Positions 19,878 through 27,841 of a stretch of 43,792 nucleotides of DNA are shown one piece after another. The notes under the pieces were generated by a model that had not been told where the DNA came from, did not search any database, and saw nothing but the letters and a program-made list of their open reading frames with translations. Source of the DNA: CAWKAV01 sp963847735 (GTDB lineage Bacteria; Desulfobacterota; Desulfuromonadia; Desulfuromonadales; BM103); NCBI GenBank assembly GCA_963847735.1, contig CAWKAV010000008.1, forward strand, positions 1 through 43,792. Direction: 5' to 3'. The position numbers and the translations under genes are program-made. How positions within the stretch are numbered: position 1 is the stretch's first letter; each line of letters opens with the position of its first letter.

Positions 19878-20649
19878 ATGACTCGCCCTTTCCTCTGGGC
19901 CCATCGTGGGGCCTCCAGTTGCGCACCAGAAAACACCCTGGCTGCATTTACTCTGGCCGTTGCAACGTGGTGCGGATGGTATTGAACTGGACATCCATCT
20001 CTCTAGCGACGACATTCCGGTTGTTATTCATGATGAGACACTGCAAAGATCCACAGATGGTTGTGGTGCAGTTGCGGGGATGACGTTGCAGCAACTTCAG
20101 CAGCTTGATGCCGGAAGTTGGTTCTCTGATGCTTTTGCCGGTGAATCGATACCAACCCTGGCAGAAGTCCTGAATGTATTTGCCAGTCAGTTGCGACTTA
20201 ATCTCGAGCTTAAAGAGTTTCGTGCCGGGATGGCGGTCCTCGAATTGCTTCGTCAGCACCCTGCCGCCGATATAGTGGTCTCTTCTTTTGATCTTGATCT
20301 ATTGCAGCGTTTGCGCGCCTTGGATGACAAGCTGCCCCTCGCGGTTCTTTTCGATTCCGGCCGCTGGCGCCAGGCCGTCAGAATTGCCAAGGATTTATCT
20401 GCCTGCGCTTTTCATCCTGCTGCACGTCTGGTGAATCGCCCAATGGTTCATGCTTGCACCGAGTTGGGGATCGCTGTCTCCGTATGGACGGTTGATGATG
20501 TGTCTGTCGCCAGAAGTCTGCTCCGGGAGGGGGTCTCCGGTCTCTTTACCAATGATCCCTTAACACTCCGTGGTGCCTTCCCACACCCTGCCCACCGATC
20601 TAATCGTTTCTTGTCCTCCAGATCCGGCTACGCTAAAATATCAGATTGA
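19878..20649 (+). pseudogene. Glycerophosphodiester phosphodiesterase, frameshifted
   Basis: GDPD-family enzyme that cleaves glycerophosphodiesters to glycerol-3-phosphate and an alcohol. The N-terminus in frame one, from ATG 19878, is MTRPFLWAHRGASSCAPENT and continues LAAFTLAVA, with the catalytic His-Arg pair of the family. The match then stops at 19964 and continues one frame over from 19966 with RGADGIELDIHLSSDDIPVV and HDETLQRSTDG to the normal C-terminus (SVWTVDD, TNDP). Removing one A of the pair at 19964-19965 restores a single frame reading AVARGADGIEL. Everything else is intact, so it is a recent frameshift or a sequence error. The second frame alone lacks the catalytic HRGA motif. 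Confidence 0.85.
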
Positions 20650-20669
20650 TTTTGGAGGTCATTGATTTC

Positions 20670-21833
20670 ATGATACAACAAATCCCCCCGCAAACCAACA
20701 ACACCCCACTCGCGTTACTCCTGCACCAGCAAGCGCAGGCCGCTGACGGGATCAGCTTTGCCGATTTCATGGCGCAGGCTCTCTACCATCACCATTATGG
20801 CTATTATATGACGGCGCGTGATCGGATCGGCAAATCCGGCGATTTTTTTACCTCCAGCAGTGTCAACGCCCTCTTTGGCCGGCTGGTGGCCCGTCAACTG
20901 GCTCAGATGTCAGAGTTGCTCTCTGCTGAAAACTTTCAGATTGTAGAACAGGGTGCTGGCGAGGGGCATCTGGCCCTGGATATCCTGGATGCACTGGCGG
21001 AGGAATTCCCTGAACTCTATGCCCGCTCGAGTTACACCCTGGTTGAGGTCAGCCAGAACAACCGCCAGCGTCAAGCCGCTCATCTTAAGGCCCATACCGA
21101 CAAGCTTGCGTGGCGTACTGATGAGGCCTGGACAATTACTTCCGGTTGTTTTGTTTCGAATGAACTGGTTGATGCGTTCCCGGTGCACGTAGTCGAAAAA
21201 CATTCCGGAATCCTTCAGGAAGTTTTCGTTGTCAGTCGGCAGGACACTTTCGCCGAAGACGTGCGTCCATCGACAGACCCCCGTCTGGCTGAATACTTTA
21301 CCTGGCTCGGATGCGGACCCATTGAAGGCAATCGCGCCGAAGTCAATCTGGAGGCCCCTGATTGGCTTCGGCGCGTTGGACAACGTGTCGAGCAGGGGTT
21401 TGTTCTGACCATTGATTACGGTTATCCGGCAGCAGAACTCTATGCTCCACATCGACGGACGGGGACCCTGATGTGTTATCATCGTCACCAGGCAGATGAC
21501 AACCCATATGATCGTGTCGGTGAAAAAGACATCACCGCTCATGTTGATTTTACTGCATTGCAAAAAGCCGGTAAAGATGTCGGACTGGAAACTCTGTGGT
21601 TCGGCGAACAGTATCGTTTCCTGCTGGGCCTCGGTTTTTTTGAAGAGTTGGTGCGACTTGAAGCCGCCACAGCCAGCGAGAAAGAGGCGCGTGCGCTGCG
21701 TCTCACCCTGAAAAACCTGATCATGCCGGAAGCAGGCATGGGGGAAACCTTCAAGGTGCTTGTGCAGGGCAAAAATACTGGTGCGCCGGAGTTGCTGTGC
21801 AGTCGGGCAATAGGATTGATTGCCCCTGGATAA
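20670..21833 (+). CDS. MidA/NDUFAF7-family SAM-dependent methyltransferase
   Basis: A 387-aa class I methyltransferase of the NDUFAF7/MidA family (COG1565). In mitochondria the relative methylates an arginine of a complex I subunit, and bacterial targets are less clear. The early part SFADFMAQALYHHHYGYY is a family signature, followed by GDFFTSS and the SAM-binding motif I QGAGEGHLALD. I chose ATG 20670, with GGAGG about 10 bp upstream. A TTG 24 bp earlier is in frame but contains the ribosome site. It lies 20 bp past the broken GDPD gene on the same strand. Confidence 0.87.
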   Translation: MIQQIPPQTNNTPLALLLHQQAQAADGISFADFMAQALYHHHYGYYMTARDRIGKSGDFFTSSSVNALFGRLVARQLAQMSELLSAENFQIVEQGAGEGHLALDILDALAEEFPELYARSSYTLVEVSQNNRQRQAAHLKAHTDKLAWRTDEAWTITSGCFVSNELVDAFPVHVVEKHSGILQEVFVVSRQDTFAEDVRPSTDPRLAEYFTWLGCGPIEGNRAEVNLEAPDWLRRVGQRVEQGFVLTIDYGYPAAELYAPHRRTGTLMCYHRHQADDNPYDRVGEKDITAHVDFTALQKAGKDVGLETLWFGEQYRFLLGLGFFEELVRLEAATASEKEARALRLTLKNLIMPEAGMGETFKVLVQGKNTGAPELLCSRAIGLIAPG

Positions 21834-21962
21834 GTTTTTAACGCAAAGCTCAGTCTATGCAGCATGCAGATCTTTCTGGTACACTGAACGTAATCAGGTT
21901 TGCCGGAAGTATACAGAGCAGGTATCCTCATGCCTGACAGGAACTATAAGGAGAATAATCCG

Positions 21963-22184
21963 ATGAAACAAAAGGTTCAAGAAGTCCTGGAGTTGGTTCG
22001 CCCTGCATTGCAGGCTGATGGTGGTGATGTTGAATTGGTTGATGTGACTGATGACGGCATCGTCAGTGTCAGGTTGACCGGAGCGTGTGGTTCCTGCCCG
22101 ATGTCAACCATGACACTAAAAATGGGTATTGAAAGAACGCTCAGGGACAAAATCCCTGAGGTCAAAGAGGTGGTCCAGGTTTGA
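21963..22184 (+). CDS. NifU-like iron-sulfur scaffold domain protein
   Basis: A 73-aa single NifU C-terminal (Nfu) domain, a carrier or scaffold of [4Fe-4S] clusters. The cluster-binding motif CGSC is at 42-45 in TGACGSCPMSTMTLKMGIE, and ALQADGGDVELVDV is the family N-terminal block. AAGGAG lies 9 bp before ATG 21963. Its small size is normal for standalone Nfu proteins. It has its own upstream region of about 130 bp. Confidence 0.93.
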   Translation: MKQKVQEVLELVRPALQADGGDVELVDVTDDGIVSVRLTGACGSCPMSTMTLKMGIERTLRDKIPEVKEVVQV

Positions 22185-22248
22185 TCGTCCGGCGGCCACT
22201 ACATTTTTCCCGGGTGATCAGGTAAAACTTGTAGACAGGTAAATCTTG

Positions 22249-22276
22249 CGGGGGACCCTGTTCGGGGCCCCCCGTT
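22249..22276. terminator. GC-rich hairpin between convergent nfu and bacteriohemerythrin
   Basis: CGGGGG...CCCCCG with inner CCC/GGG pairing around TGTT forms a strong hairpin between two convergent genes. The following sequence is only modestly T-rich (TTATTGCTT), so terminator activity is plausible but not certain. Confidence 0.5.
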
Positions 22277-22313
22277 ATTGCTTGCCGAACCTATCCCGGT
22301 TCATTGTTGAGGT

Positions 22314-22718
22314 CTAGCCAATATCAATGTCTTTCAAGTGCATAGCCATCGCCCGGTCAACGGCGCAGATATGATTTTTTAGCCAGTCGCGTAAGAAGGT
22401 CAGGGTCTGTAAGGAAATTGCTGCTTCGCCATTGCGGTGCCTGCTTTCCAGGTCGGCAAGTCTTGCCACCATTGTCGCGTGCTCCTGAACGTGTTTTTCC
22501 TGATCAGGGACGCCGCAATTGACCATGTAGCACTCTTCTTTGGCAAAGTGGGTTTCCGTATAATGCTTGAGCGCCGAGAAGACCGGCAGCAGAAGGGCTC
22601 CGCCGCTGCCGTCCTGCATGGCTTCGTAGAGATCGTTGATCAAATCGACAAGAAGCTTGTGGTCCTGATCGATTTCGGCGATGCCTGTTTTGCACTGATC
22701 ATCCCAAACAAACAGCAT
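22314..22718 (-). CDS. Bacteriohemerythrin
   Basis: Single-domain, 134-aa O2-binding hemerythrin with a diiron site. All usual ligands are visible: His20 in DQDHKLL, His57 and Glu61 in THFAKEE, His76 and His80 in HVQEH, and His116 and Asp121 in NHICAVD. The start MLFVWDDQ is typical. It likely stores, carries or senses oxygen in a mostly anaerobic cell. It is transcribed alone, convergent with the NifU-like gene. Confidence 0.94.
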   Translation of the reverse strand: MLFVWDDQCKTGIAEIDQDHKLLVDLINDLYEAMQDGSGGALLLPVFSALKHYTETHFAKEECYMVNCGVPDQEKHVQEHATMVARLADLESRHRNGEAAISLQTLTFLRDWLKNHICAVDRAMAMHLKDIDIG

Positions 22719-22833
22719 ATTATCCCTCCCCTTGCCCGAAAAATAAGGCGTCCAAGCATAAGCTGCCTTTCGACTATACTTTAAAAAATAAATATTTAAA
22801 ACAGTGTTTCTTTATTTTTGTGTGGAATTTAGC

Positions 22834-23118
22834 TTACAGGAATTTTTTTTTGCTTCGGAGTTGCAGTGCGGTGTCGCGAATTGTGTTTGCTGGCGAAGAT
22901 TCCTCTCTTTCATTCGGGGCTTTGCCTACAAGAAAGTTGGGTTTGATCAGGACCTTCTGACCTGGTTTAACGAAGCGGCTTATACCGCTCGGAGCGTCGA
23001 GCAGGAGGTGCAGGGCCTCTTTTACCCGTGGGGCATCGTAATCTGCCAAGGCTAGCAGAGGTACGGGCAGGCTCTTTGGCCGAGGGGCTGGATTTCAGCT
23101 TGAAGCGGATTTGACCAT
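22834..23118 (-). pseudogene. Decayed DUF362-type gene fragment
   Basis: An N-terminal remnant of a DUF362 iron-sulfur protein. The recognisable part runs PVPLLALADYDAPRVKEALH, then FVKPGQKVLIKPNFLVGKAP, the conserved opening of the family. After about residue 70 the match ends and the frame closes with unrelated KSKKKFL-like residues, so some 200 or more residues are missing. The only ATG (23118-23116) overlaps the stop of the lipase gene as TGATG and is followed by an in-frame TGA at codon 8 (23097-23095). Intact members are usually over 250 aa. It would have been translationally coupled to the lipase. Confidence 0.65.
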
Positions 23119-23963
23119 CACGAGGTGATGTTGCCAAGGGCGTCGATAACGGCCTGCAAAGAGCGTGGATGAAAGAGCAGGGCCATGTGGCCCATACCGT
23201 CAAGCTCTTTAATCCGGGCTCCTTCCATTCTTGATGATTCAGCGGGCAAAACGATATTGTCATAACGAGCGTAGATCGAGATGGCAGGAGTCTCCTCCGG
23301 CCAGGGGATACTGTTCAAATGGTTCAGGAACTCGGACCCGGGCAGCAGGGTCCTGCCCATGGGCGACAGGGCAAACGGCGCCAGCTTTGAGCCGTGATGT
23401 GGCGCGCCGAGTGTGACCATGCCTTGCACGTAAGCAGTCCCGCCACGATGCTGCACATAATTGCGGGCGATCAGGCCTCCCATGGAATGGCCGACCAGAA
23501 GAACCTTGTCAGCTCTCAGCCTGATGCGTAGTTCGGCAACTTTCTTGGCCAGCCCTTCAGTCAGGATCTCCATATCTCGCCAGGGCGATGTATTGATGCT
23601 GACAACTTGCTGATAACCTGCTCTTTTCAAGCGGTATTGCAGCCAGAAAAGGCAGCTGCGATTCTGAAACAGGCCATGCAGAAGAATGACGGGGGGGCGG
23701 GTGCACGGTAATGTGGTCTGTAATTGCGGAGTAGTCCAACCGAGGGGTCGCATCAGGACTGTCAACAGCAGGCACACTGTCTCCTGAATCAGCAACCAGA
23801 TAGCAAGGCAGAGGCCACGGGTTGTAAAACGCCGGTCGATCAGGTCTGGTCGTGAGTTCGCGCGCTCATACCAAGCAACACAAAAGCTTAGTAAAACCGT
23901 CAGGGCGACCACTCTGATTATAAGGTTCATCAGGAAGATCAGTATGTCGAGGAAAGCAGCCAT
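23118..23963 (-). CDS. Membrane-anchored alpha/beta hydrolase (lipase-like)
   Basis: A 281-aa esterase/lipase. Two hydrophobic helices (about 5-30 and 50-72) anchor it in the inner membrane, followed by the hydrolase fold. The oxyanion strand is PVILLHGLFQN, the nucleophile elbow is GHSMGG with Ser160, then VTLGAPHHGSK, YARYDNIV (likely the acid) and GMGHMALL (catalytic His). The layout is close to triacylglycerol lipases of the LipA/PGAP1 type. It reads into the DUF362 remnant with overlapping stop and start. The substrate is unknown. Confidence 0.85.
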   Translation of the reverse strand: MAAFLDILIFLMNLIIRVVALTVLLSFCVAWYERANSRPDLIDRRFTTRGLCLAIWLLIQETVCLLLTVLMRPLGWTTPQLQTTLPCTRPPVILLHGLFQNRSCLFWLQYRLKRAGYQQVVSINTSPWRDMEILTEGLAKKVAELRIRLRADKVLLVGHSMGGLIARNYVQHRGGTAYVQGMVTLGAPHHGSKLAPFALSPMGRTLLPGSEFLNHLNSIPWPEETPAISIYARYDNIVLPAESSRMEGARIKELDGMGHMALLFHPRSLQAVIDALGNITS

Positions 23964-24003
23964 CGCGGGTAATTATCTCATGCAGGTATGGGGTCGTCAA
24001 TGT

Positions 24004-24082
24004 TGGAGCGAGAGTCAGGAGAAAGGAGACTGGATTTTGCTTTTATACTGCATTCTGTCTCCTGTATTCTGTACCCTCTCTT
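24004..24082. repeat. Heptamer-phased inverted repeat upstream of xerC
   Basis: The left half holds five purine-rich seven-base units (GGAGCGA, GAGTCAG, GAGAAAG, GAGACTG, GATTTTG; 24005-24039). The right half holds four pyrimidine-rich units (CATTCTG, TCTCCTG, TATTCTG, TACCCTC; 24051-24078). The halves are roughly complementary. The right-hand units share the TNTCCTG pattern with the array at 40274-40308. It ends some 20 bp before the xerC start. Confidence 0.7.
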
Positions 24083-24104
24083 ATAAATTAATGCTGGAGT
24101 AAAT

Positions 24105-25004
24105 ATGCAAAAGCTGGTCGATAGCTTTGCCAAATACCTTGCGGACGAGCGCAACCTGTCGCCGCACACCAGTGTCGCCTACCTGCGGGATCTTGGCGAA
24201 TTCAAGAATTTTCTTGAACAACATGGCGGGACCGGCAAGGAATCTCTGGCCCGCATCGACAGCTACCTGTTGCGTCGCTACCTCGCAGAACTTCACAAAC
24301 GCAATCAGAGAACTTCAATCGCCAGAAAGCTATCGACCCTGAGGACATTTTTTCGCTACCTGGTCCGTGAAGGAGCCCTTGCCAACAACCCGGCCGAAGG
24401 CATGTCGACACCGAAATTAAATCGTTACCTGCCGAAAACGCTTTCGGTCGACGAGGCGACGGCACTGATGGAGCGTGGTTACGGAAATAGTCCGCAGGAC
24501 CTGCGTGACCGTGCCATTGTCGAACTTTTCTATTCGAGTGGGCTGCGTGTAAGCGAGTTGACCGGTCTGAACGTCGGTTCGCTGGACCTGCGAGAGAAAC
24601 TTGTCAGGGTTCTTGGCAAGGGGCGCAAGGAGAGAATTGTGCCGATCGGGCGCAAAGCCCACGAGGCTTTGCTCGCCTACCTTGAAGAGCGCGCACAGCC
24701 CGACGAAGGTGAGCCCCTTTTTCTTAACGCCCGGGGCGGCCGGTTGACCCAGCGCAGCGTGCAGCGTAATCTCAAAGTTCGCCTGCTCAAAGCCGGACTC
24801 ATCAAGGACATCAGCCCCCACGCCCTGCGTCATTCTTTCGCGACCCATCTCCTTGATGGTGGTGCCGATTTGCGTGCTATTCAGGAACTGCTTGGCCACG
24901 CCTCCCTGTCTACCACCCAAAAATACACCAAGGTCAGTGTCGACCAGTTGATGGCTGTGTATGACAAAGCTCATCCCCGCAGCAGGAAAAAAAGTGATGA
25001 GTGA
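24105..25004 (+). CDS. xerC: Tyrosine recombinase XerC
   Basis: Site-specific recombinase of 299 aa that, with XerD, resolves chromosome dimers at dif. The catalytic set is complete: Arg148 in GLRVSEL, Lys172 in GKGRKER, His239 and Arg242 in HALRHSFATHLL, His265 in LLGHASL, and nucleophile Tyr274 in TQKYTKV. The N-terminal SAM-like core-binding domain (1-100) includes LRTFFRYLVREG. XerC rather than XerD is the better guess from length and sequence. No integrated element, partner recombinase or dif-like site was seen close by, so this is a housekeeping gene. Confidence 0.9.
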   Translation: MQKLVDSFAKYLADERNLSPHTSVAYLRDLGEFKNFLEQHGGTGKESLARIDSYLLRRYLAELHKRNQRTSIARKLSTLRTFFRYLVREGALANNPAEGMSTPKLNRYLPKTLSVDEATALMERGYGNSPQDLRDRAIVELFYSSGLRVSELTGLNVGSLDLREKLVRVLGKGRKERIVPIGRKAHEALLAYLEERAQPDEGEPLFLNARGGRLTQRSVQRNLKVRLLKAGLIKDISPHALRHSFATHLLDGGADLRAIQELLGHASLSTTQKYTKVSVDQLMAVYDKAHPRSRKKSDE

Positions 25005-25021
25005 CGTGAGACGTGAGGCGC
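25001..25021. repeat. Short heptamer repeat at the xerC stop
   Basis: Two perfect copies of ACGTGAG (25004-25017) begin at the last base of the xerC stop codon, with degenerate units around them. It has the same seven-base phase as the longer arrays, but only two clean units. Confidence 0.45.
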
Positions 25022-25140
25022 AAAAAATATTTCAGTCTGTTTTTTTAAACGGGTTCTCCAATAAAACAGTTCAACGCCCGCAGCTCAATTCAACCGATTC
25101 CATCAGTCTTCAATAATTGACAAAATTAGTCATAAATAGC

Positions 25141-25168
25141 TTGACAGCCTGATTAGAGTCAGTACAAT
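25141..25168 (+). promoter_or_regulatory. Sigma-70-type promoter of the peroxiredoxin gene
   Basis: TTGACA (25141-25146), a 16-bp spacer and TACAAT (25163-25168) make a near-consensus promoter. Transcription would start about 40 bp before the AAAGGAG ribosome site of the peroxiredoxin. A second TTGACA lies at 25117-25122 with no fitting -10 box. Confidence 0.75.
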
Positions 25169-25215
25169 CGACCTCATAATTTGTCAGCTAATCATTTTCA
25201 AAAGGAGATTGATTC

Positions 25216-25818
25216 ATGAGCGTACTGGTTGGAAAACAGGCCCCTGATTTTACCGCAACGGCTGTCTTGGCGGATGGCTCGATGAAAGCCGATTTTTCTC
25301 TCGCCGATTTCAGGGGGAAATACGTGGTTTTGTTCTTCTATCCTCTCGACTTCACCTTTGTCTGCCCGACCGAGCTAATCGCATTTTCCAGGCGCATCAA
25401 GGATTTTGAGGCGCGCGATGTCCAGGTCATCGGTTGCTCCATAGATTCCCAGTTCTCACACATCGCCTGGCGCAACACGCCGATCGATCAGGGCGGTATT
25501 GGCCCGGTCGCCTATCCTTTGGTCGCTGATGTCAAGCACCAGATCTGTCGGGCCTACGATGTCGAATTCGAAGCTGCCGGTGTTGCCTTCCGTGGTTCAT
25601 TCCTGATCGGCAAGGATGGCAAGGTTCATCATCAGGTGGTCAACGACCTGCCGCTTGGCCGCAATGTCGATGAGATGTTGCGCATGGTTGATGCCCTGCA
25701 GTTCCACGAGCAGCACGGCGAGGTCTGCCCGGCCGGTTGGAACAAGGGTGATGGTGGCATGAAAGCGGATGCCGCGGGGGTTGCTTCTTATCTGAAGGAT
25801 AAAGCGGATTCGTTGTAA
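25216..25818 (+). CDS. 2-Cys peroxiredoxin (AhpC/Prx1 type)
   Basis: Thiol peroxidase of 200 aa that reduces hydrogen peroxide and organic peroxides. The peroxidatic Cys50 is in DFTFVCPTE and the resolving Cys171 in HGEVCPAGW, the typical 2-Cys arrangement. GSFLIGKDGKV and the C-terminal tail fit the family. AAAGGAG precedes ATG 25216 and a near-consensus promoter lies upstream. It is monocistronic, ended by the hairpins at 25845 and 25962. The electron donor is not encoded here. Confidence 0.94.
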   Translation: MSVLVGKQAPDFTATAVLADGSMKADFSLADFRGKYVVLFFYPLDFTFVCPTELIAFSRRIKDFEARDVQVIGCSIDSQFSHIAWRNTPIDQGGIGPVAYPLVADVKHQICRAYDVEFEAAGVAFRGSFLIGKDGKVHHQVVNDLPLGRNVDEMLRMVDALQFHEQHGEVCPAGWNKGDGGMKADAAGVASYLKDKADSL

Positions 25819-25844
25819 GTCAGAGCGTCAAGTTACTGATTTTG

Positions 25845-25876
25845 CGAGGGGAACGGCCGAGGGGTTGTTCCCCTCG
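25845..25876 (+). terminator. Hairpin after the peroxiredoxin gene
   Basis: A perfect ten-base stem CGAGGGGAAC/GTTCCCCTCG with a 12-base loop lies about 27 bp past the stop. The T-tract is weak (TTGGTTG), so it may act with the stronger hairpin at 25962. Confidence 0.6.
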
Positions 25877-25961
25877 TTGGTTGCTGCCACATGAAATAGC
25901 TCACGCCGTTGTTAGGTTGAAAATGTCAGGGGAATTGCAGGTTACGTCTTATAGCATCATA

Positions 25962-26010
25962 CAACGAAAGAAGAGCCCCTCCGCATCGCGTAGGGGCTCT
26001 TCTTTCGTTG
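25962..26010. terminator. Bidirectional terminator between convergent genes
   Basis: A perfect 19-bp stem (25962-25980 with 25992-26010) and an 11-base loop. The base of the stem is A/T-rich on both sides, giving a T-rich 3' arm in either direction. It sits between the peroxiredoxin and CoA-transferase genes and can serve both. Confidence 0.85.
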
Positions 26011-26029
26011 CCGTTAAAACAGTCGACAG

Positions 26030-27616
26030 CTATTCGCAGAGATCGACTTTGATGTCCCAGTTCTTGATGCGCATGGTGCCGTTCTCGGCCATGTTCTGCT
26101 GCATCTTGAAGGCGCGATCGAACAGTTGCGGCTCATGACCAATGCCCTTGGCCAGACACGACTTGGTGGCCATCTCAAGATAGTCGTTGAGGATCGGCCG
26201 GTACTCAGGGTGACCACACTTCTCAATTATCAGCTTGGCACGTTCTTTCGGTGCTACACCGCGAAGGTCTGCCAGACCCTGCTCAGTAACCAGTACGTCA
26301 AGGTCATGCTCTGTGTGGTCGATATGCGGAGCCTTCGGTACAACGCAGGTGATGCCGAGCGGATCGGTCTTGCTCGGACGGGTCGAGGGCGAGTGCATGA
26401 TTTTCAGGAAGCCGTTACGCAGGTAGTCTCCGGAACCACCCAGGCCGTTGATCATTCGAGTGCCGCCGACCAGCGTGGAGTTGGCATGAGCGTATATGTC
26501 GAATTCGACCGGGGTGTTCATGGCGATGACGCCGAGACGACGGATCGGCTCAGGTGCGTTGGAGATCGAGAGAGGACGAAGGATACACTTGTTAATGTAT
26601 TTGTCCCAGTTATCAAAGAAACGCGGAAAGCCCGGATTCTCTGAGAGAGAGAGCGAACAGGCTGAAGCAAAGTTCAGGTTGCCGCCGTCGAAGAAGTCAA
26701 GCATGGTGTCCTGCAAAACCTCGGTGTAGACAGACAAGTTCGAGAAAGGGCCTTTGGCGAGGCCGCCGACAACTGCATTGGCAATGGAGCCAACGCCGGA
26801 CTGCAGTGGCAACAGGTTTTCAGGCAGACGACCGCGTTTCACTTCGTGAGCGAAGAACTCCATGATGTGCCCGGCAATTGCTTCAGAGGTGTCGTCCATG
26901 TCGGAGAAGGCACGACCCTTGTCACGATTTTTCGATTCGACTACGGCAATGACCTTTTCGCAGTCGCAAGGGACGTATGGGGTGCCGATGCGGGTATGGG
27001 CTTCGGTGATCAGGAAGGGCGCACGATTCGGCGGCTTCTGTTGCATCTGAACGTCATGGATTCCTTCAAAGGAAGGCTGGCCAGTGTTGACTTCAAGGAT
27101 GATTTTGTCGCAGAGGCCGATAGCTTCAGCAACAATACCGCAGGAGCTGGTCAGAGCCAGGCCGCCATCTTCGGTAATGGCCGAGACCTCAAAGATGCCG
27201 ATATCGTAGCGACCGTTTTCCGTGTAGAAACCGTAGCTGATATCCTGGGCAAAGTGACCGAGATGCTTGTCGCCCATGCGGATCTTGCCAGAGTTGATGC
27301 CTTTGGCAATATTCTTGCCGGTCTGGTAAGGCCAGCGGCGGTCGATCATGTCGAGGGTTGCCCAGCGATCTTCGGTTTCCGCACCGACGGAAGCGCCGAT
27401 GAAGAGATTGAATCTCAGCTGACCCTGCAGTTTGTTGGCCTCAACGTGGTTGGCCAGTGCGATGGGTACAGCTTTGGGGTAGCCGGCCGGGGTGAAGCCC
27501 GACCAGACCAGGTTCTGCCCATTGCTGAAGAATTTGACAGTATCCTCAGGCTTCATGACCTTGCTGAGCAGGGACTTGCGACGAACGCGACTTTCCAGAG
27601 TACCGTAATCGGACAT
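26030..27616 (-). CDS. Succinyl-CoA:acetate CoA-transferase family enzyme
   Basis: A 528-aa class I CoA-transferase/acetyl-CoA hydrolase family protein. In Geobacter-type organisms such enzymes move CoA from succinyl-CoA to acetate, joining acetate activation to the TCA cycle. The catalytic Glu299 is in YTEVLQDTMLDFFDGG. The CoA-binding glycine loop appears as NGLGGSGDYLRNG, and SGVGSIANAVVGGL is conserved. Length fits the family. GAGGAG lies 4 to 6 bp before ATG. Promoter and terminators on both sides indicate a single-gene unit. The exact acyl-CoA preference is not shown by sequence. Confidence 0.88.
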   Translation of the reverse strand: MSDYGTLESRVRRKSLLSKVMKPEDTVKFFSNGQNLVWSGFTPAGYPKAVPIALANHVEANKLQGQLRFNLFIGASVGAETEDRWATLDMIDRRWPYQTGKNIAKGINSGKIRMGDKHLGHFAQDISYGFYTENGRYDIGIFEVSAITEDGGLALTSSCGIVAEAIGLCDKIILEVNTGQPSFEGIHDVQMQQKPPNRAPFLITEAHTRIGTPYVPCDCEKVIAVVESKNRDKGRAFSDMDDTSEAIAGHIMEFFAHEVKRGRLPENLLPLQSGVGSIANAVVGGLAKGPFSNLSVYTEVLQDTMLDFFDGGNLNFASACSLSLSENPGFPRFFDNWDKYINKCILRPLSISNAPEPIRRLGVIAMNTPVEFDIYAHANSTLVGGTRMINGLGGSGDYLRNGFLKIMHSPSTRPSKTDPLGITCVVPKAPHIDHTEHDLDVLVTEQGLADLRGVAPKERAKLIIEKCGHPEYRPILNDYLEMATKSCLAKGIGHEPQLFDRAFKMQQNMAENGTMRIKNWDIKVDLCE

Positions 27617-27701
27617 TTCTCTCCTCCGTGATGGAATGTATTCGGGACATCCCCCGAATTTAGAATTGTTTGCCAGCTATCCGTAGACAAAATAGAACAT
27701 T

Positions 27702-27730
27702 TTTATAGTATGGGCCACACAGCAAGTCAA
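27702..27730 (-). promoter_or_regulatory. Promoter of the CoA-transferase gene
   Basis: On the minus strand TTGACT (27730-27725), a 17-bp spacer and TATAAA (27707-27702) form a good sigma-70 promoter about 85 bp before the ATG. Just upstream (27737-27757) lie two direct copies of ATACAG inside a loose palindrome, a possible activator site. Confidence 0.65.
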
Positions 27731-27790
27731 GTGAAAATATACTGTATCCTGTATACATTTTCTTGCCACAACTGTGCGACCTTAAAAGAG

Positions 27791-27819
27791 AAAAGCCTGT
27801 CTTTGCGGACAGGCTTTTT
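27791..27819 (-). terminator. Terminator after bamD
   Basis: An 11-bp stem AAAAGCCTGTC/GACAGGCTTTT with a six-base loop, with T-runs on both flanks. It lies about 25 bp past the bamD stop on the minus strand. Confidence 0.85.
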
Positions 27820-27841
27820 AATCTTTCAGGCTTTTTGACTG

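Noticed and set aside
23095..23097. Selenocysteine reading of the TGA in the DUF362 remnant
   Set aside because: The gene is truncated and no convincing selenocysteine-insertion hairpin was seen just downstream. Decay explains it more simply.
22967..23263. 98-codon minus-strand frame over the lipase end
   Set aside because: It overlaps the lipase catalytic region in another frame. The DUF362 match lies in a different frame.
24004..24082. CRISPR-like array
   Set aside because: Units are seven bases long and degenerate, with no spacers of constant size and no cas genes.
24105..25004. Integrase marking an integrated element
   Set aside because: The protein looks like housekeeping XerC. No tRNA gene, att repeats or phage genes are near.
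26846..27631. 261-codon plus-strand frame opposite the CoA-transferase
   Set aside because: The minus-strand protein has all family motifs. The antisense frame has none.
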